A DNA stretch of 64,000 bases from Cryptomeria japonica (GCF_030272615.1 NC_081410.1:505838442-505902441); one strand, 5' to 3'. Positions 9,695-23,797 are shown, counted from the stretch's first letter. Translations and numbers: made by a program. Notes: generated from the letters alone by a model not told the origin.

Positions 9695-12600
9695 TCATCT
9701 ATAGATTGTCAAATAGTTGTTGTCTTAGAAGCTTGTAGAGATCAAATTTCTCTCCTTTGACCACCATTTGAAAACAAAAGTGTTTTGCGATGGCAGTGGT
9801 AAAACCTTCACGATTCTAATAGTATATCTTGTATTCCAGACCTTTTGTCATATAGTGGACACCCAGATCAATGATGTCCTCAACCATCTTTGTTCTCTTG
9901 TTAGGCTTCACACCAGTTAGTTGGGTAACCATATCATTCTTCACCATTTTCAAGATAGGAAGAGTGTTGGAGGTACACAACCCTATCAAAGACCTAAATG
10001 CATCCTTTGTGATTTTATGTGAGCAATCTAGAAACATAGTATCTCCATGGATCCTGTAGATAGGAAATGTGGAAATCATCAAAGCAATATAAAAATTAGC
10101 CTAGCTCAATCACGAAAACTAAATTGCAATGACAAATCCTAAAAACACTCAATGAAAACATGAAAACAAGACAGTCAAAATGAAATCTAAGCAAACCAAA
10201 TGCAGATGTCTCTTTCATGTGGCTCCATTGTCCTTTCTCCTTCAAATGGCTTTGTTTTGTGGATCTCACCTACAAGTGCATAAGCATAATATGAAAGCAA
10301 GATTGACAAGACAAGATGACAACATAAGGGTACTAGAAGCGTGATTGATTCAACCAGGGGCTTTGATTGAAGAAATTCATCCAATTTATAGACAAATTGG
10401 AGAAAAGATCAGATTAGCATGAAAGTGATTCGAATGGAAATTCAAATCAAGAATAGCAAAATTATGACAAGTGTATGACAAATTGCTATGCAAGGATTTA
10501 TGACAATTTATGACAATTTATGACAAATTGCTATGCAAGAATTTATGACAAGATTTTGAAATAGAAATAGACATTAGAAGCAATTAGAAAATTAGGTTAG
10601 AAATGATGACTTGGAATTTAGGAAATTGATGAAAATTAGGTAAATTAATTAATAATTTCTCATTCATTAATTAATTTACAAAAATAGGAGGAATTAATTA
10701 GCCAATTAAATAAACATTTAATTGTGACAAGAAGACTTAGGATAAATAAATAAATATTTTAACCTAGAGGGAAAATGACAAACAAGATTAAATGAATAAA
10801 TCATAAAACCCTAGAGGATGAATTAGAAATGCAAGGACGACAATTAGGTCCTGACAAAAGATAATTAATGTAGGGTTGATTTAATCATGATTCTGACTTG
10901 ATAAATGATTTGATTGATAAATAATTGAAATTGGTTGACAAATTTACCAATATTGATAAAGAGACCAAATTGATATGCGCCAATTGACATGATTGAAGAG
11001 GACAAGGATCGATGAAAAATCGATCACAAAATTGATGAGATTGACAAGGACGAGGATCGATGACAAATCAATCTCAAAACGACAAGATTGATAAGAGGAC
11101 AAAACCCTAATTCAAAAGCAATAAAAATGAAGAATGTAGGAGGACTCGATGCTCGCAAATGATAAAGATCAAGCATGCAACATAGAAGAAATGTTAATGC
11201 GACGCAAAAACCTAAAATAAGGCAATGTGCCAATGTTAAAGTATGACTCCGCAAGCATTGACCATTTTTAGGTGTCTACAGATCCAACTTAGGATGATTT
11301 GAATCCATGCATGTTTGTAGCTGAAATAAGGAAACTTCTTCCATATGTTTGGTCAAATCTTCAAAATATGCTTGTACTACTACTTTAAAGTTGTCAGGTT
11401 ATCTTCTACTAGCTACATCCATAAATCATTAAATTTTTCACATATCTGACCTCTGTTAGGGGTGCGTGAATGTATTCCCTAACATCCTCCATGTACACTG
11501 CATCTAACAGTACCTTCAAAAATGCTTCTTCTTTATCTTTCTCTGTCACCACAAATGGATAAGGTTTGAACTGGGTTCTTGGCTTCAGGGAAAGGTCAAA
11601 AAACAATAGGTGTAGCCATTTGAATCAACAAACAAAACTCATAACACAAGATTATAGATTACCTTTGAATGCACTATCATTAGGGTTTGCACAAGAGATC
11701 TTTTTCACAGTATAGCTCTCGAATTTTCAAGATCACAAGTGATAAAAATTAATTCAAAATCATAGTTTATCCATTAGCTTCAACTACTTAGGTTTTTTCA
11801 TTGAATTTGTTTGATTGATAAACACCAAAAAGTTGCTATTATGTATTGACAGAGATCAAAAATACCTCCACAAATCACTGCAAAGACTTGGAAAGCTCTG
11901 AAAAATTCTTCATAACATCTCACATGTTTAAAACAATCCAACATCCAAACCATAAGGGGGTTCTTAAGGTCTTCAATCAAATCTTCCCCTCAGATAATGC
12001 ACTTTACCAAGTTTCTAGAGGAAGCATTTGCACCACCAATAGGTACAGACTCATCCTTTGTCTTTCCTTCTATATTCTCATTAGATTTCTTCATCCATGT
12101 CTTCTATATCTTCTACTTTATATCATTGAGATCAATCTTCTTTTTTAGAGAAGAGGTTTTCTCATTCTTTCCTCTATAGAACCTAGCAATGTGTCTTATT
12201 TTTTGAAATTGTAATAAGTAGGACCTTGTTGCAAATCACTTCCATTCCTTCTACCATTAGATCTACACTCAATATCCTTGTTCCTATATTTATTGCATTC
12301 AAATATCCATTGAAAGATTAAACACTTCTACCATAGTTTGTATTTACATATCCATTCCACATCATTATACTTCTGCATTCATTTTTCTTATCTCCAAACT
12401 TATTGTGAGCATAACGTTGACCATTAAATGATTGAGATTTGATCCGACTTCTACATTCACTAGCTCTATGACCAAACTTGTTGCATGTAAGATATTTACC
12501 ATTGAAAGATGGAGAGTACCTGGTTTGAGTAGGAGGAGGCTTCTTGGATTTCTTCTTATTTCATACCTAAGTGAAGCCTTTTTTACCTTCATTAGTCTTC

Positions 12601-13120
12601 TTGGATTCATCCTTAACCTTTTCCTTTCCCTTTGTCATCTTTGCTAGGAGTTTTAAAAAATTCTCCATTGTCAAAATCAAGACCGCCTTTATCCATAGAA
12701 GGTTTCTAAGCGGGTAGCATCTCATTAAGCAAATCATTGTCATCTTTGAGCTTTGAGCTTTAAGCTCTTATCAATTTGTCCTTTTGCCTCCTTCAATTAT
12801 TTCTACAACATGACCACTTATTCTTCAAGCTTAGTGTATTTTGTAGATTTGATATGTATCTTTGTTAAAATATCATCAAGACTCTTCTTTTCTTCTTCAA
12901 TTTGTCTTTTTAGATGGAAAACATGTTCTTCTACTTGCTTGAACTTTTTTATAATATTGTTCTAGATCAGATAGATATAATCTTCATTCTCCTTCAAGAT
13001 CCACTACTACATGAATATCCCATTCATGTGATTCCATAACATCAAAATCTTTCTCAGATTCAAACATTGTGTTCAAATCCTGGATCTACCTTAGTTGTTA
13101 GATTGTTTCTTTAAGAACCT
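9695..13120 (-). pseudogene. Element A coiled-coil/CCHC region and ORF2 N-terminal part (split by S1)
   Basis: On the minus strand the primer site is followed by a Glu/Lys-rich coiled-coil region (about 13,070-12,660). Degenerate CCHC knuckles follow (about 12,500-12,300; one reads TCNKFGHRASEC, another NKFGDKKNEC). The ORF2 N-terminal half comes next (about 12,000-11,286 and 10,049-9,695). The segment THSHKITKDAF-like at about 10,015 aligns with FKISKEAI of G. Many stops and frameshifts; this is the most decayed of the three ORF2 copies. Confidence 0.65.
10055..11280 (-). repeat. S1: solo LTR, probably Ty3/gypsy type
   Basis: 1,226 bp ending in TGTAGA and TCTACA, with an exact duplication GATCC at 10,050-10,054 and 11,281-11,285. 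On the minus strand it starts TGTAGACACCTAAAAATGG, a start common for plant gypsy LTRs, so minus orientation is likely. There is no internal region and no second LTR, so it is a recombination scar. It carries TTAATTAATT-rich DNA (10,640-10,720) and short TTTATGACAA repeats (10,498-10,560). Confidence 0.85.
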
Positions 13121-13135
13121 TTCTCTAGTACCAAT

Positions 13136-14450
13136 CATTCAATAGTTTTAGATGCTTGGGGGGTGAATCAACATATATTAAAACTTAACCATGCATTCAT
13201 CATTCATTCTAATTATCATATATGCAGAAGTAAACAATAGAAAACAAAAGATCAATCACACAAGGACTCCAAGATTTTACATGAAAAACCAAATGTGGGA
13301 AAAACCATAGTGAGAACTATCTCACTACATAAAAACTGATTATAGAGTTTTAGGCTCTAGGCCAAGGAATCTCATTGCTCTTGATTTGGACTTGTAGCCT
13401 AAGGCACAAAATCTTAGGGAAAGATGCAATGGAATTGAAAAACATTAATATCATGTATTTAGGGAAAGATACAATAGATCTAATTACAAAGAAAAATTAT
13501 TTATGAATTGAGTAGAAGCACATTCTCTGGAATGTTGATTACAGTTCACTATTATAAATATCTGAAAAATGACTTCATTATTGCTTATCTACAATTGTGC
13601 ACTTTTTTACTTAATTGACACACTATGTAAACCTTCTCATTCAACACCTTCAATCCTCCAAAAGATCTCATCCTTTATATATCAGTTGCACAAAGAAGGT
13701 GCATAAATTACGTCAACCTAATTAGATGTATCGTGTAAAGTATAAATAGTCAGCCCCAAATACTTTCTCCAAAATAATGTGAAAGGGAAACAAGATGTGT
13801 GAATAATCACACCATGTTTACATACCTTCTTATTACTCCCAAATCATTTCCTTCAACTCTGCAGGCTACTACACAGACCAAAATCACTCAAGTTGACTTT
13901 GAAGGATAGAATTGATAATGCAAGCTAGTCAAACATACTCAAAATGTGATGTAGACTTCCACAACACCTATGAATGCACAAAATAGAATCACTTGACATT
14001 AAAAATACTACATCAAATAACTTCAACACCAAAAACATTAGAAGGTGGAGGAATGCAAAGCATTCCTACAAATAGGTATATTGTCACTACATGGCTTACA
14101 TTCAAACCGATGCCAAATCAACTATAGAACAAATAGGAACATGAAAAATTAGATATAAAATTATTTTTCACCCACCATCATCATACTACAACCACAAACA
14201 AAGATGAATCAATGTAGTATAATGCAAACTAGAATATTGAACCCTATCTGACACTGGAATAGTCATACTTAGCCAAAATTTGTTGTGGACATCTGAATAC
14301 ATCTTCAATGCTCTAAAATAGCAATAAGTCAACCAAATATACAGTCTATAGTCATCATCATTAATCTCCATATATCAATGTGAACACATAAGAAGACTCC
14401 AAATACAACACCATTAATCACATACTTCTAGACTGGTTGAAATTAATGAC
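13136..14450 (-). repeat. Element A 5' LTR (right end approximate)
   Basis: The minus strand ends at a degenerate primer site (complement CTCTAGTACCAAT, 13,123-13,135). It carries the GATTCACCCCCC tail (about 13,155-13,172), the GTGGTTTTTCCC..GGTTTTTCATGTAAA segment (about 13,280-13,312) and a TATATAAAGG box (about 13,671-13,680). These give the same order and spacing as the LTRs of B. The outer end has decayed and the 3' partner is outside the window, so the right limit is a guess. Confidence 0.6.
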
Positions 14451-16600
14451 AACACAAACTCATATTTGCAACTATTATTTACCTATTAATTTGTGCTATA
14501 TTATCATAAAAGCATAGGATTATAATGTTTATTTATTAAACATTTATGTAAATTACTCTTTATTTTATTTTGTAAAACTTTATAAAAACTCCTAGAACAA
14601 GGAAGCAGTTACAAAAGTTGAAATTGAAAGGGCTCATGAGGAATTTCATTAAATATGAAATGAAAGGACATTAGAAGGGTATGATTTTTTATCCTCGTTA
14701 CACTATGATGTGATAGTGAGAATCAATCAGAAGGAGGATCTTGATTCAATTCTAATGGGAGAAAGGAGGGAATTTCTTTTAAACTTGATCCTTTGTATAG
14801 GGGGTAGAGTCTATGAGCTCTTCTTTTGCATTAAGAAATAAAGGGGATATTTTTGAATCTATGAATTTGCTTATCTTCTTTAAATTTTAGTTTTCCTGTA
14901 TAAATTCACAGTTGCTCTTTAATTTTTTCTTTGTTGCATCAAATTATGAATCTGTTTCTCATAGGATCTGTGAATCTTGGTCTGTTTATATAATTGAAAG
15001 GAATTGTTGTTCTTTCTCTTAATTATTATTTAAGGGTATGGAGTGAGTTATTTGTGTGTCGTTCATTTCATTTCCTATATTATCTCTTGTGGGGTTCAAA
15101 GTGGATGATTTATGTATCATTTTTTTTTTTCCCCTCTATTCTAAAGTTCCAATCATAATATTGTCATGGATATGTGAAGGTGTTAGTTTAGCCTTTCCTT
15201 CTTTCTAGTTAAAAGCATACCCCCAAAAAACCAAAATTATATGATATGAGGGAGCTATCCCTCTCGAACACAAAGTAAGATCACCAATGAAATTGTGATC
15301 TCTCCAATTATTAATGGAATTTGTCTTTTTCAATTAGACAAATAGACTTTGTAATCAATTTATTTTCACAAAGACAAATTTGTTCACTAACAATAAGCAT
15401 ATTAAAAATTACATATGTTAGTGAGTTCTATTAGAAAGATATGAGTACAAAGTTTTTATAAGAAGATTCATATTCCTAAAGGAAACATTTATTTTTACCC
15501 CATGGTACCTTATGCCTATTTTCCATAGCAATTTCATACAAACTTCTTAAACCAAAAAGATATGAAAGAAAGTATCCATTCGGCCTATTAAAAATTACTT
15601 CACCCTAATTTCCTTTTTCTCTATTTTCTCCTCTCCTTTTTCTTTTTCCTTCATAAAAAAACCCTCAAATAATCTAAGTCTCTAGTGTCCCTCTCTTTGT
15701 TCTCAAATTTTACTTATTAATGTAGTCTCTTTCTCTGTTTCCTCTTTTTTCTCTTACCAAATCACCTTGATACATGTTGAAATTGCCTCTTTCTCCACTT
15801 GGCTACAATTATTTCCCACTCTTTCTTGTACTATTGTCCTTCCCTCAATGCCAAGCAAATAACTAGTGGAGTGACAAGCTAAGAGGAATTTAATTAATTT
15901 TTAGGTACTTCATCATAAAATTTCAATGTTTTATCCATGTGCGTATTTAAGTATTTCAAAATTTATTTATTTTTTTAATTTAAAATATTCTCTAACAATT
16001 GAATATTAATTTTTAATTTATCTTTACATAGAAAAGAAATCTCTCTCTTAGGAAATAGATATCTTTTTTTCTCACAATACTAGGTTGGTCAGCAAGGAGT
16101 AGGTTGAACATGAAAAATAAGATCCAAGAGGATATGATCAAATGATAATCATACTAACTCTATAATTGAAAATAAATAAAATATTAAAGACTTTTGATTG
16201 TTAAATTACTAATGCCAATATAGATTGACAACTATTACATTGGATTGATACCCCTAAATACATGTGAGACATCATTGTGTATGCATGCAAGTAAATTTTT
16301 TTGAAGGGCACGATATGTTTGTTGACCACCTTGATTTGTAACCCTCTCCTTGTTTACACTCTCCCTCCTCGACTAGGAGGGAAAAGTAAATTGGCTTGCA
16401 TTATCAATAGAGTGATTAGTTAGTTAGTCATATTTATTTCAATTCTATCATAACTAGATTAATAATCAAGATTTTCATATAATATCATCTCATTGAAACT
16501 AATATCTATATTTAATATGCACTTGAAAATATGTGTCTATGTATATGTATATATATTTAGTATTGTAAATTATATCCTTAACAATTTAATACTCACTTAG
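14451..16600. other. AT-rich stretch without recognised features
   Basis: No open frame of note and no repeat ends found. It contains homopolymer T (15,120), pyrimidine-rich DNA (15,600-15,660) and small palindromes such as GAGGGAGCTATCCCTC (about 15,248-15,263). It is the flank into which S2 inserted. Confidence 0.6.
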
Positions 16601-16926
16601 TGTAGTGTCCACCCTTGACTTGACTTGTCCTAATTCGAGTTGACTTGTATTCCATGCGTGATAGACTTATCTTGACTATTTATGATGATTATTCATGTGA
16701 TTTGATGGATACTATATGCTTATTATGCGATGGATTATCGAAAGATTATATTGACCATGGATTTGATGTTGATTATGATTATACTAACCCTATATCATGA
16801 TTATATTTGATGAGATGCTTATGAGATGTGTTTGACTATTGTTTGACTATCTTCGTGGAGAATCAATGTCACATCACTCATTGCAAGTGGGATGTGCCAT
16901 TGCATAATTCTACCACTTGTCTCTTG

Positions 16927-16960
<34 letters not shown>

Positions 16961-19900
16961 TGTATCATTGTTGGTGGTTGCAGGACTTGCAAGTACTAGA
17001 CATTTATTCCTCCTGAAATTCCCAGGTGCGAGCTCCCTTGGCTTCACAGGTGCGAGTGTGTCCTTATCCCAATGGTAATATGTGGTTTAGGAGTTGACAT
17101 GGGGTCCCTTCACATACTCTAGGTTTAAGTTGTCACTAGGCGCAATTGGTCATGTCAGTTTTCAGCTTGGCTCTTTCAGTTTTGGGAGTATGTTAGTATT
17201 GATTGACTCTTTTGGTATGAGGATTATTTATGTTGTGATTGATTTTATTGTCACATGGTTATTTATGTGGCGTTGGATTATTTGTCTATTTGTTGAGAGA
17301 TTTGATAGTTAGTATTATTTATTTTTAATTATTTGATTTAAGCTATTTGAGCTTTTGATTATTTGATTTATGATTTTTAGAATTATAGTATTTATTTAAT
17401 TAATAATTTTGTAAAGATTATTTAATTAATTATTGATTATTGCTTATAGTCTAAATATTAATTAAATATTTAATATTGGAAACAATAAATTATTTAATGG
17501 TTAATTTATTTAATTATGTTTTCTATTGGTGAAGTATTTAAATAAAATAACTATAGTTCATAATGTATTAAATAGTAATTCATATAGGGCTATAGTTTAA
17601 ATACTAATATATATTTGGTGGTATGGTAATTATACCTTGGGATATTAAATATATTTATCCCACCTACTTATAATAAATGTTAGTACTTCCTACCTACCCT
17701 ATTCTCCTATTGGAGGATTTTATTTTGGGGAAACCATAGGATATGGGAAAAATATTCCAAAATGGAATTACCCTATTGGTTAGATTTCTAGGGTTTCTTG
17801 TTTATTGTTTCCTTTTAATGGATTCCATGTGATTGTTCACGGGTTCTATTCTTTGTCTTTGGATTCTCGGTGGATTGCCTGGACGGGGTTTGGAAGAGAT
17901 TTGGGTTGGATTGCAAAACTTGTGGGCTCTCCTTCAACGACCTACCATCACACGGGTTGCAGGTTGGAGGCCATAAGCTTGTTGTTTATCTTTGTTTTCA
18001 ATGTCTACAAGTGTTTACTCTGTGAATGTTTTGTGTGGGGAATAAAGAAACAGTTCATTTCATTCTCTCTATTCTTAATGGAAGTGATTGGGAATCCCAT
18101 GGGTTATGAGATCTTTATTTTGGATGAAGTTTGGAAGTTATATTTTTTGTGGTTGTCGTGAATGCACGACATGGGATTTATATGTATTGAGATTTCTTCC
18201 ATTATGACATGATTGTATTTAATTTTATTTTTTTTTGAGATTTCTTTCATGTTGTTAAAGATTTAAGAGAGTTTGTGGAGTTGAGAGGAGAGAGCCTTCT
18301 GAGCTTCCAGTCTGGCCTTGTCATGAGGAAGACTCACAGGACTCATCTCCTTCTGAGACATTTTATATTCCCTTGTTTTAATGTGTTTTTATGTTGTGAA
18401 TAATTTTATTGTTTTTAATTTATATGTGTGTTGAGTCTATTTCATGATTTGGATTCAAGTTTGGTGTTTCATGGTTTTCTGGACTTGCTGGAGATGTTTT
18501 TCCCTCTTGAAGTCTGTATTATGTTTTCAATTGGAGTTCCTTGGATGAATTTTATTTTTTTATTTTTTTACATATTCTTATAGTTAATTTCATGCCAATT
18601 CCAATGAGTATAAATACATCATATTTGGCTCATTATGTTTCAAGCAGTTTTGATCCCGCACTTAAGCAGTTTTCTGCCAAAATTTACACTTTTTTCCTAT
18701 GCACTAAAGGAATGACCATATGTGCTAAATTAAGCACCTGATGAGCTAAAATATCACCCATATGCACTAAAGTATCAGCCATATGCACCACTTCAAAGAA
18801 TGTATGCATCATTCTGTGTATTTTTAGGGTTTTGTCTGATTTTAAGTCTATTTGATGTCAGTTGGATTTTGGGTCGTACCAGAGGCTTTTTGAGGGCATT
18901 TATGATGTTGTCTAATGTTGATTTATTATTGGTAATATCTTCATATGATTTATTTATGATTTTTGTATGTGTCTTATTCCATTTGAGTTGTTTGCACTTC
19001 CTCTCTTGTTGATGTGCCAAGAGAGAGATTGAGATTCTTGTGATTATGCGCCAACAAGTGGATAGGCCTTGCTAAGATTATTTGATGATTCATTTCAGAG
19101 TTGATGACATTTCTTATGGCCTTTATATGTTGATTTGGCCAAGAGGCTCATTGATTTTTGGTTCTCATGATGTTACCTTTCACATGTTTCATGATTATGA
19201 GATGAGATTTTTGGTCGCATATGGATTGTTTATGATTTTAGATTTATGTATGTTCTCAGATTTAATTATGATTCTAGAGCCTCTTGTGCTTTTGTTTGAA
19301 ACCATGTTAGGAGGAGTGGGCTTCCTTGTGATGACCAGGGTCATGAGAGATAGGCTTGCATGAGGTTCCTTGTAAGGATGCATGAAGTCTAGACCACCAA
19401 GGCACATTGGAGTTTTCCATGATTTGTAAACAAGTGATAACATTGATAATGAATTAATTGGGATGGGTAATTATAACTCATTTAAAAAAGATAATGAATA
19501 GTTTTGGAGCCTCATGGCTTAGTCCTAGGGAGGATGTTTTAGGATAAGCATGAGAAGGCCGTGAAGACGGTAAGCTAATCTCCCTTAGTCTCTCATAGGT
19601 TGAGATGGCTCCACATGTCCATCAGGCTAGTGCCTTGTGTTATTATGTTATTATGTTATGAGGATGGCATGTGATGACACTCCACTCCTACATGTCTTCC
19701 CTTTGATGATCTTATGACTATGCCTTGTTGACTGATAAGCCTCTGGGAGTTTCTTATTATGGTTGTTTGTGTTGCTTGTATTTTCTCCATGCTTGAGAGA
19801 GTTGTTGTAATCTTGTCTTTTGGAATTAAGTGTCAACCTAGATGTAGAGTGTGTGTTGGGACCCTTTGTCATCTCCTAGAATAGGGGGTGATTCCTTTGG

Positions 19901-21583
19901 TTCCACATGGTCGGGTGGTTGGTGCTTTTTACCATTGGGGTTTTCCCCTTGTTGGTGTTCTTTGTGCATGGATGTGGATTCTCCTTCTTGATGGATTGTG
20001 GATGTACCTTGTAAAAAATTTATGTAATGAATATGATGGAATACATGTATGTAGTATCTTGTATGTGGTAGATGGAATCATGTAAAAGGAAGAGCTATGT
20101 TCATGATGTACTGTTATGTAAATGTATTTGCAAGTAGTTCATAATTGGTAGATAGGGTATGTCATGATTTGTAAATGTGGCAATGATATGTATGGATATG
20201 TTCTTGTTAAATGAAGGGAATGATTTCATGTACCCAAATTTGGTAATGGAGTTGCAATTGAAATAGATGTGATTTATAATATGATCTGCTTGTATTGGTT
20301 AGAAAGGAATTTTATGATTATTCTTTAGATTGTGATTTAATATGTGAAAGAACCTTGAGAAATGGAATACTCTTAAATATCAGTATTGAGGATGTTAAAT
20401 AATATGGATAAGGTTTAGATAATTATGTCTCTAAGTGTATGCTTGGAAAATATTAGGATTCTTGTGTTATGTATTGGGGTTATTGTCAAATTTGGAAAGT
20501 GATTGCATGTGTAGTTGGATTAGGAAAGGAAACTATTGCTATTGGATTTGTGGATATGCTTTTTGGTGCTATGTGAAAACTAAGATGTTATGAAGGAATT
20601 AGATATGTGAACAAATCATGTTTCTAATTGGTAAATCATGATGGAGGAGACATATATGACCATGTGAGAGTTTGAATGTAAAAGAAAATTGGGATTAAAA
20701 GGTATTGAGCCTTTAAAATGAAGCTAATATGAAATGGATTGATTTGCGTAGTAATGGAATATATATCATGCTAGATAAATAGTAAATGACTTGTATATGA
20801 TGTATGCCATGTACTTGTAATGAAGTTATTGGATTTATATTGTTATATGTTTGTAAGCCAATAAATGAAATTTATGAATGAAGGATTAGTGTGATGTTGT
20901 GCTTGTGTAAAGAAATAAGAGAATTAGTTTATTATATGGATGGAAGAACGAATTATAGTTTGTACTTTATGAGGAGATAATTATAATAAATGTAATGAGA
21001 TCATGTTAGTATTAGAAGTGATTGAAGTATGTTTAAATGGATTATCAAAGATAGATTTTACCTATGCATTAGGATTGCATCATCATGGAAAAAGGAAAAG
21101 AGCATGTAGATAGGAGATGTTGGGTTAAAACACATTTGGATTTGGTGCATAAAATGAATGTAGGATTATGGGGTTGTCTTGCATTTTAAAAGAAGGAATG
21201 TAGTAGAATGAAATAATGGTATGCATTTCATAATGGATAGATAAGCTAGTAGGTTGCATATCTCATGATTAGGAAATTAAATATGATGCATTAATTCAAG
21301 ATGGAATATGTTATCATGTGAGTAGGCTGTCATTATGGAAGTTAAATGAGTAATGACGTTGAAGTACCCCAACGAAAGGTTAATGATGTTATGTTATTTT
21401 CGCTTGTGTAAATTAGTGAAATGTGAGATGATGTATGTTCATAATGTTTAAATGGTTAATGATTGTAGTTATATGGAGATGTTATGTATAACATTAGTTG
21501 TTATTAAAAGTTAATTATAAAAAAAATCTCAATTAGTATGATAGATGATTAGTTTTCTCTAGGGTATTTTGGCGGGCATTACA
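16601..21583 (-). mobile_element. S2: 4,983-bp LTR-like unit (giant solo LTR or LARD)
   Basis: Bounded by TGTAGTGTCC and GGGCATTACA with an exact duplication CTTAG (16,596-16,600 and 21,584-21,588). On the minus strand it starts TGTAATGCCCGCCAAAATAC, a start typical of plant gypsy LTRs. There is no coding region, primer site or internal pair of long direct repeats that I can see. That favours a solo LTR of about 5 kb over a two-LTR derivative, though a self-comparison would be needed to be sure. It is related at its start to S4 (TGTAATGCCC). Confidence 0.8.
16926..16962. repeat. Microsatellite (TA)n(CA)n
   Basis: About ten TA units run directly into about six CA units, within S2. Confidence 0.95.
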
Positions 21584-21679
21584 CTTAGGCCTCAACTTAG
21601 TGTTATGGCTTTTCATACCCTAATTATGACCGATTCTGCTCACAAAAAAAACAAATTGCAATCCTCATTTTTTCTTGTT

Positions 21680-23380
21680 GTTTGGTCATTTGTTTAGCCT
21701 TGATAAGGTGGACAAGGGTTGCTGCAAATATGGTTGTGTTTTCATTGATGTCAAACTTGTTTGGTGTTGTAATTGGTGTCATGAGTTTGTGCTTGTGTAG
21801 TGGTGACAAAGGTGAAGAATAAGTTGCAGTGGTTTAGTTGTGAGGTTGTGGTATGTCATCTGAAAATGATGTTCATATGTTGTTATGTTGTCTAGAAGTG
21901 ATATTGAGTAAACAAGAGGTGTTTCTGGAAGATGACAAGTAGTGGAAGTTATAATATGTAAGAAAGAGTATTTAATGCCTTTATAGAGGATGCTCTATTT
22001 TCCTTGATCTTTGAAGATGATGGCTTGCAGTTCTAGATATAATTCCTACATTTTGTGGATGTTGCACTTTCATGTTTTCAGTTCCTTTGTTGCTCAAATG
22101 GTAAAGTTGATGGTTGTAGTTTGTTGACAGTGAGACTATCTGCCAAGACTAGTCTGGAGAATGCTCTTCTATGATTTTTTAAGTATTACGGCTTTGAGGA
22201 CATATTCATATGGTTCAAGTAGTGTTCCAATTCAGATTTCACGTGTTGGTTTGACAAGCAAGTGAAGTTATGTTGTTTTGTTGTTCAATATAGTTAGTTG
22301 TGTTGGTCCTTGGCAGACTCTGTTGATTTATCTTATTTGGATAGTACTCTTCTAGTTTGGATATGCATTGGAGGTTGAATTAAGATATTTTTATGGGTCT
22401 TATCATGCTATGTGAAGATCCACATTGAGTAATTTGCATTGAGTGTGTTTTTAGGATAACTAATAAATGTCCTTTATTATTTATCTACATGTTATGTTTG
22501 ATGTTGAGTTTGGAGGATGTGTTAGTGTGTGCAGTTCATTGGAATCAACTTTTTGGAAGACTTGTTTTGATATATTTGGGTCCCCTTTGTCTCTTGGAGT
22601 GGACCACATTTAGCATAGTTGATCATGGTGACCGAATTCATGTATATTTTATTTGTGGTCGACCTAGTGAAGGGTTTTAATAAATAACCTAGTATATATA
22701 GATTTGCAAATGTGTGGAATTCATGATGGATGAGTGTGAATTAATTATGAATGATGTGTAAGTATATGAGGAGAAGTAGAAGTGCAATTTTTTATTTGTG
22801 ATGAGTTTTGATGATTGTATCTTTCAGTGTGACAAAGTTTTAAGACAATAAATGTGTGAGACATGTTTACCATGATATTGTTCGCTTGAGAGTGGTTCAA
22901 GGATAGTTTCATGATCAAGAGATCTTGTTTATTTCAATTTATCATATTCCTATGCATGTTGGAAGACAATGTGTCCTTTTAGCATCTTACAGATTTGTAT
23001 CTTGCCCCAAAGTAGTGAGCTTCAGTAATGCAAGTCCATTGTAATTTTCCCTGGGATTGTGCATCATTGTATATTGCCCTAATGTTGTGCACCTTAGTCT
23101 TGCAAGTCCCAATTGGGATAATTAAGCTACCTTAGCCTTGAGCCTAAAATATTGTAATCATTTATTCATATTATGAGTGTGATTCTCATTGTGGTTTTTT
23201 CCTACTCAAGGTTTTCCATGTAAATATGGTGTTCTCTTGTGTATTGTGTTTTGTTGTTTCATGTTTCCTTATTGTAGAGATAATATTATTGTAGTTTGAA
23301 TTGGAAGAGATTAATGATAAATTTAAGGTCTAGACCGATTCACCCAACATCTCAGTCTCATTCCTATGGTGTATTCAACA
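21680..23380 (+). repeat. Element C 5' LTR (left end approximate)
   Basis: Ends GTATTCAACA at 23,380, followed by a mutated primer site. It carries GATTCACCCAACATCTCAG (about 23,337-23,355) and GTGGTTTTTTCC..GGTTTTCCATGTAAA (about 23,191-23,225). A segment at about 21,727-21,775 resembles the start of the D LTR (GTTTTCATTGATGTCAA). The start base cannot be fixed without the 3' LTR. Confidence 0.6.
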
Positions 23381-23381
23381 A

Positions 23382-23403
23382 TTATTATTAGAGAAAGGCT
23401 CCT
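23382..23403 (+). promoter_or_regulatory. Decayed primer binding site of element C
   Basis: TTATTATTAGAGAAAGGCTC right after the LTR, derived from TTGGTATCAGAGC plus linker. Several substitutions; not functional. Confidence 0.6.
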
Positions 23404-23429
23404 CTTAGATAAGCTCAACCACTTGAGGA

Positions 23430-23797
23430 ATGTTTTGGATGGAGCAAGAGATCAATTTCAAAGCACCAAATTTTGATGGCACAAATTATTTTGCTTGGAA
23501 GTCGCAGATGGAATATCATTTGAATTCTCTTTTGCTTGGAATATGGGATATTATTAAGTTTGGTTATACAGCTTTGAATGGTGGTCCTAATACTCTAGAT
23601 GACATCAAGAATCATGAAAATAATTCTAAGGAAAGAAATATACTTATTAATAGTTTGAGTGACTTAGAGTTCTTAAAGGCCAATGGATGCAAAACTACAA
23701 AGAAAATTTGGGATAAGTTGAGTAGCATCTATGAAGGAGATGAGAAGACTAAGCAAGTCAACATGCATAATCTAAAGTATAGATTTGAGACACTAGG
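23430..23797 (+). pseudogene. Element C gag, N-terminal (capsid) part
   Basis: A clean open stretch of about 120 residues with the copia Gag capsid pattern (UBN2/DUF4219 families): FKAPNFDGTNYFAWKSQMEY near the start, then IWDKLSSIYEGDEKTKQVN. Met at 23,430 or 23,439 (MEQEINF) is the likely start. It ends at the S3 insertion; the remaining residues of that frame are LTR sequence. Confidence 0.85.

Larger units (their letters stand above)
1..14450 (-). mobile_element. Element A: old pol-less Sirevirus-like LTR element, nested host of three insertions
   Basis: On the minus strand one decayed element can be followed through 13,136 to 11,286, 10,054 to 9,695, 2,314 to 619 and 240 to 1, the gaps being later insertions with exact target duplications. 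Order on the minus strand: 5' LTR, primer site, coiled-coil and zinc-knuckle region, then ORF2. The 3' LTR lies beyond the left edge. The right limit is approximate: it comes from the TATA position and a weak match to the GTCATTGATGACAA motif near 14,440. No protease, integrase or RT is present. The layout matches elements B and G, so this is the third copy of the class. It must be older than B, S1 and the TRIM, which sit inside it. Confidence 0.75.

Noticed and set aside
14451-16600. A host gene or promoter in the AT-rich stretch
   Set aside because: No open frame, splice pattern or protein similarity could be seen on either strand.
17805-18161. A 118-residue ORF inside S2
   Set aside because: Low-complexity, hydrophobic translation of T/G-rich LTR DNA, no homologous pattern and no codon structure.
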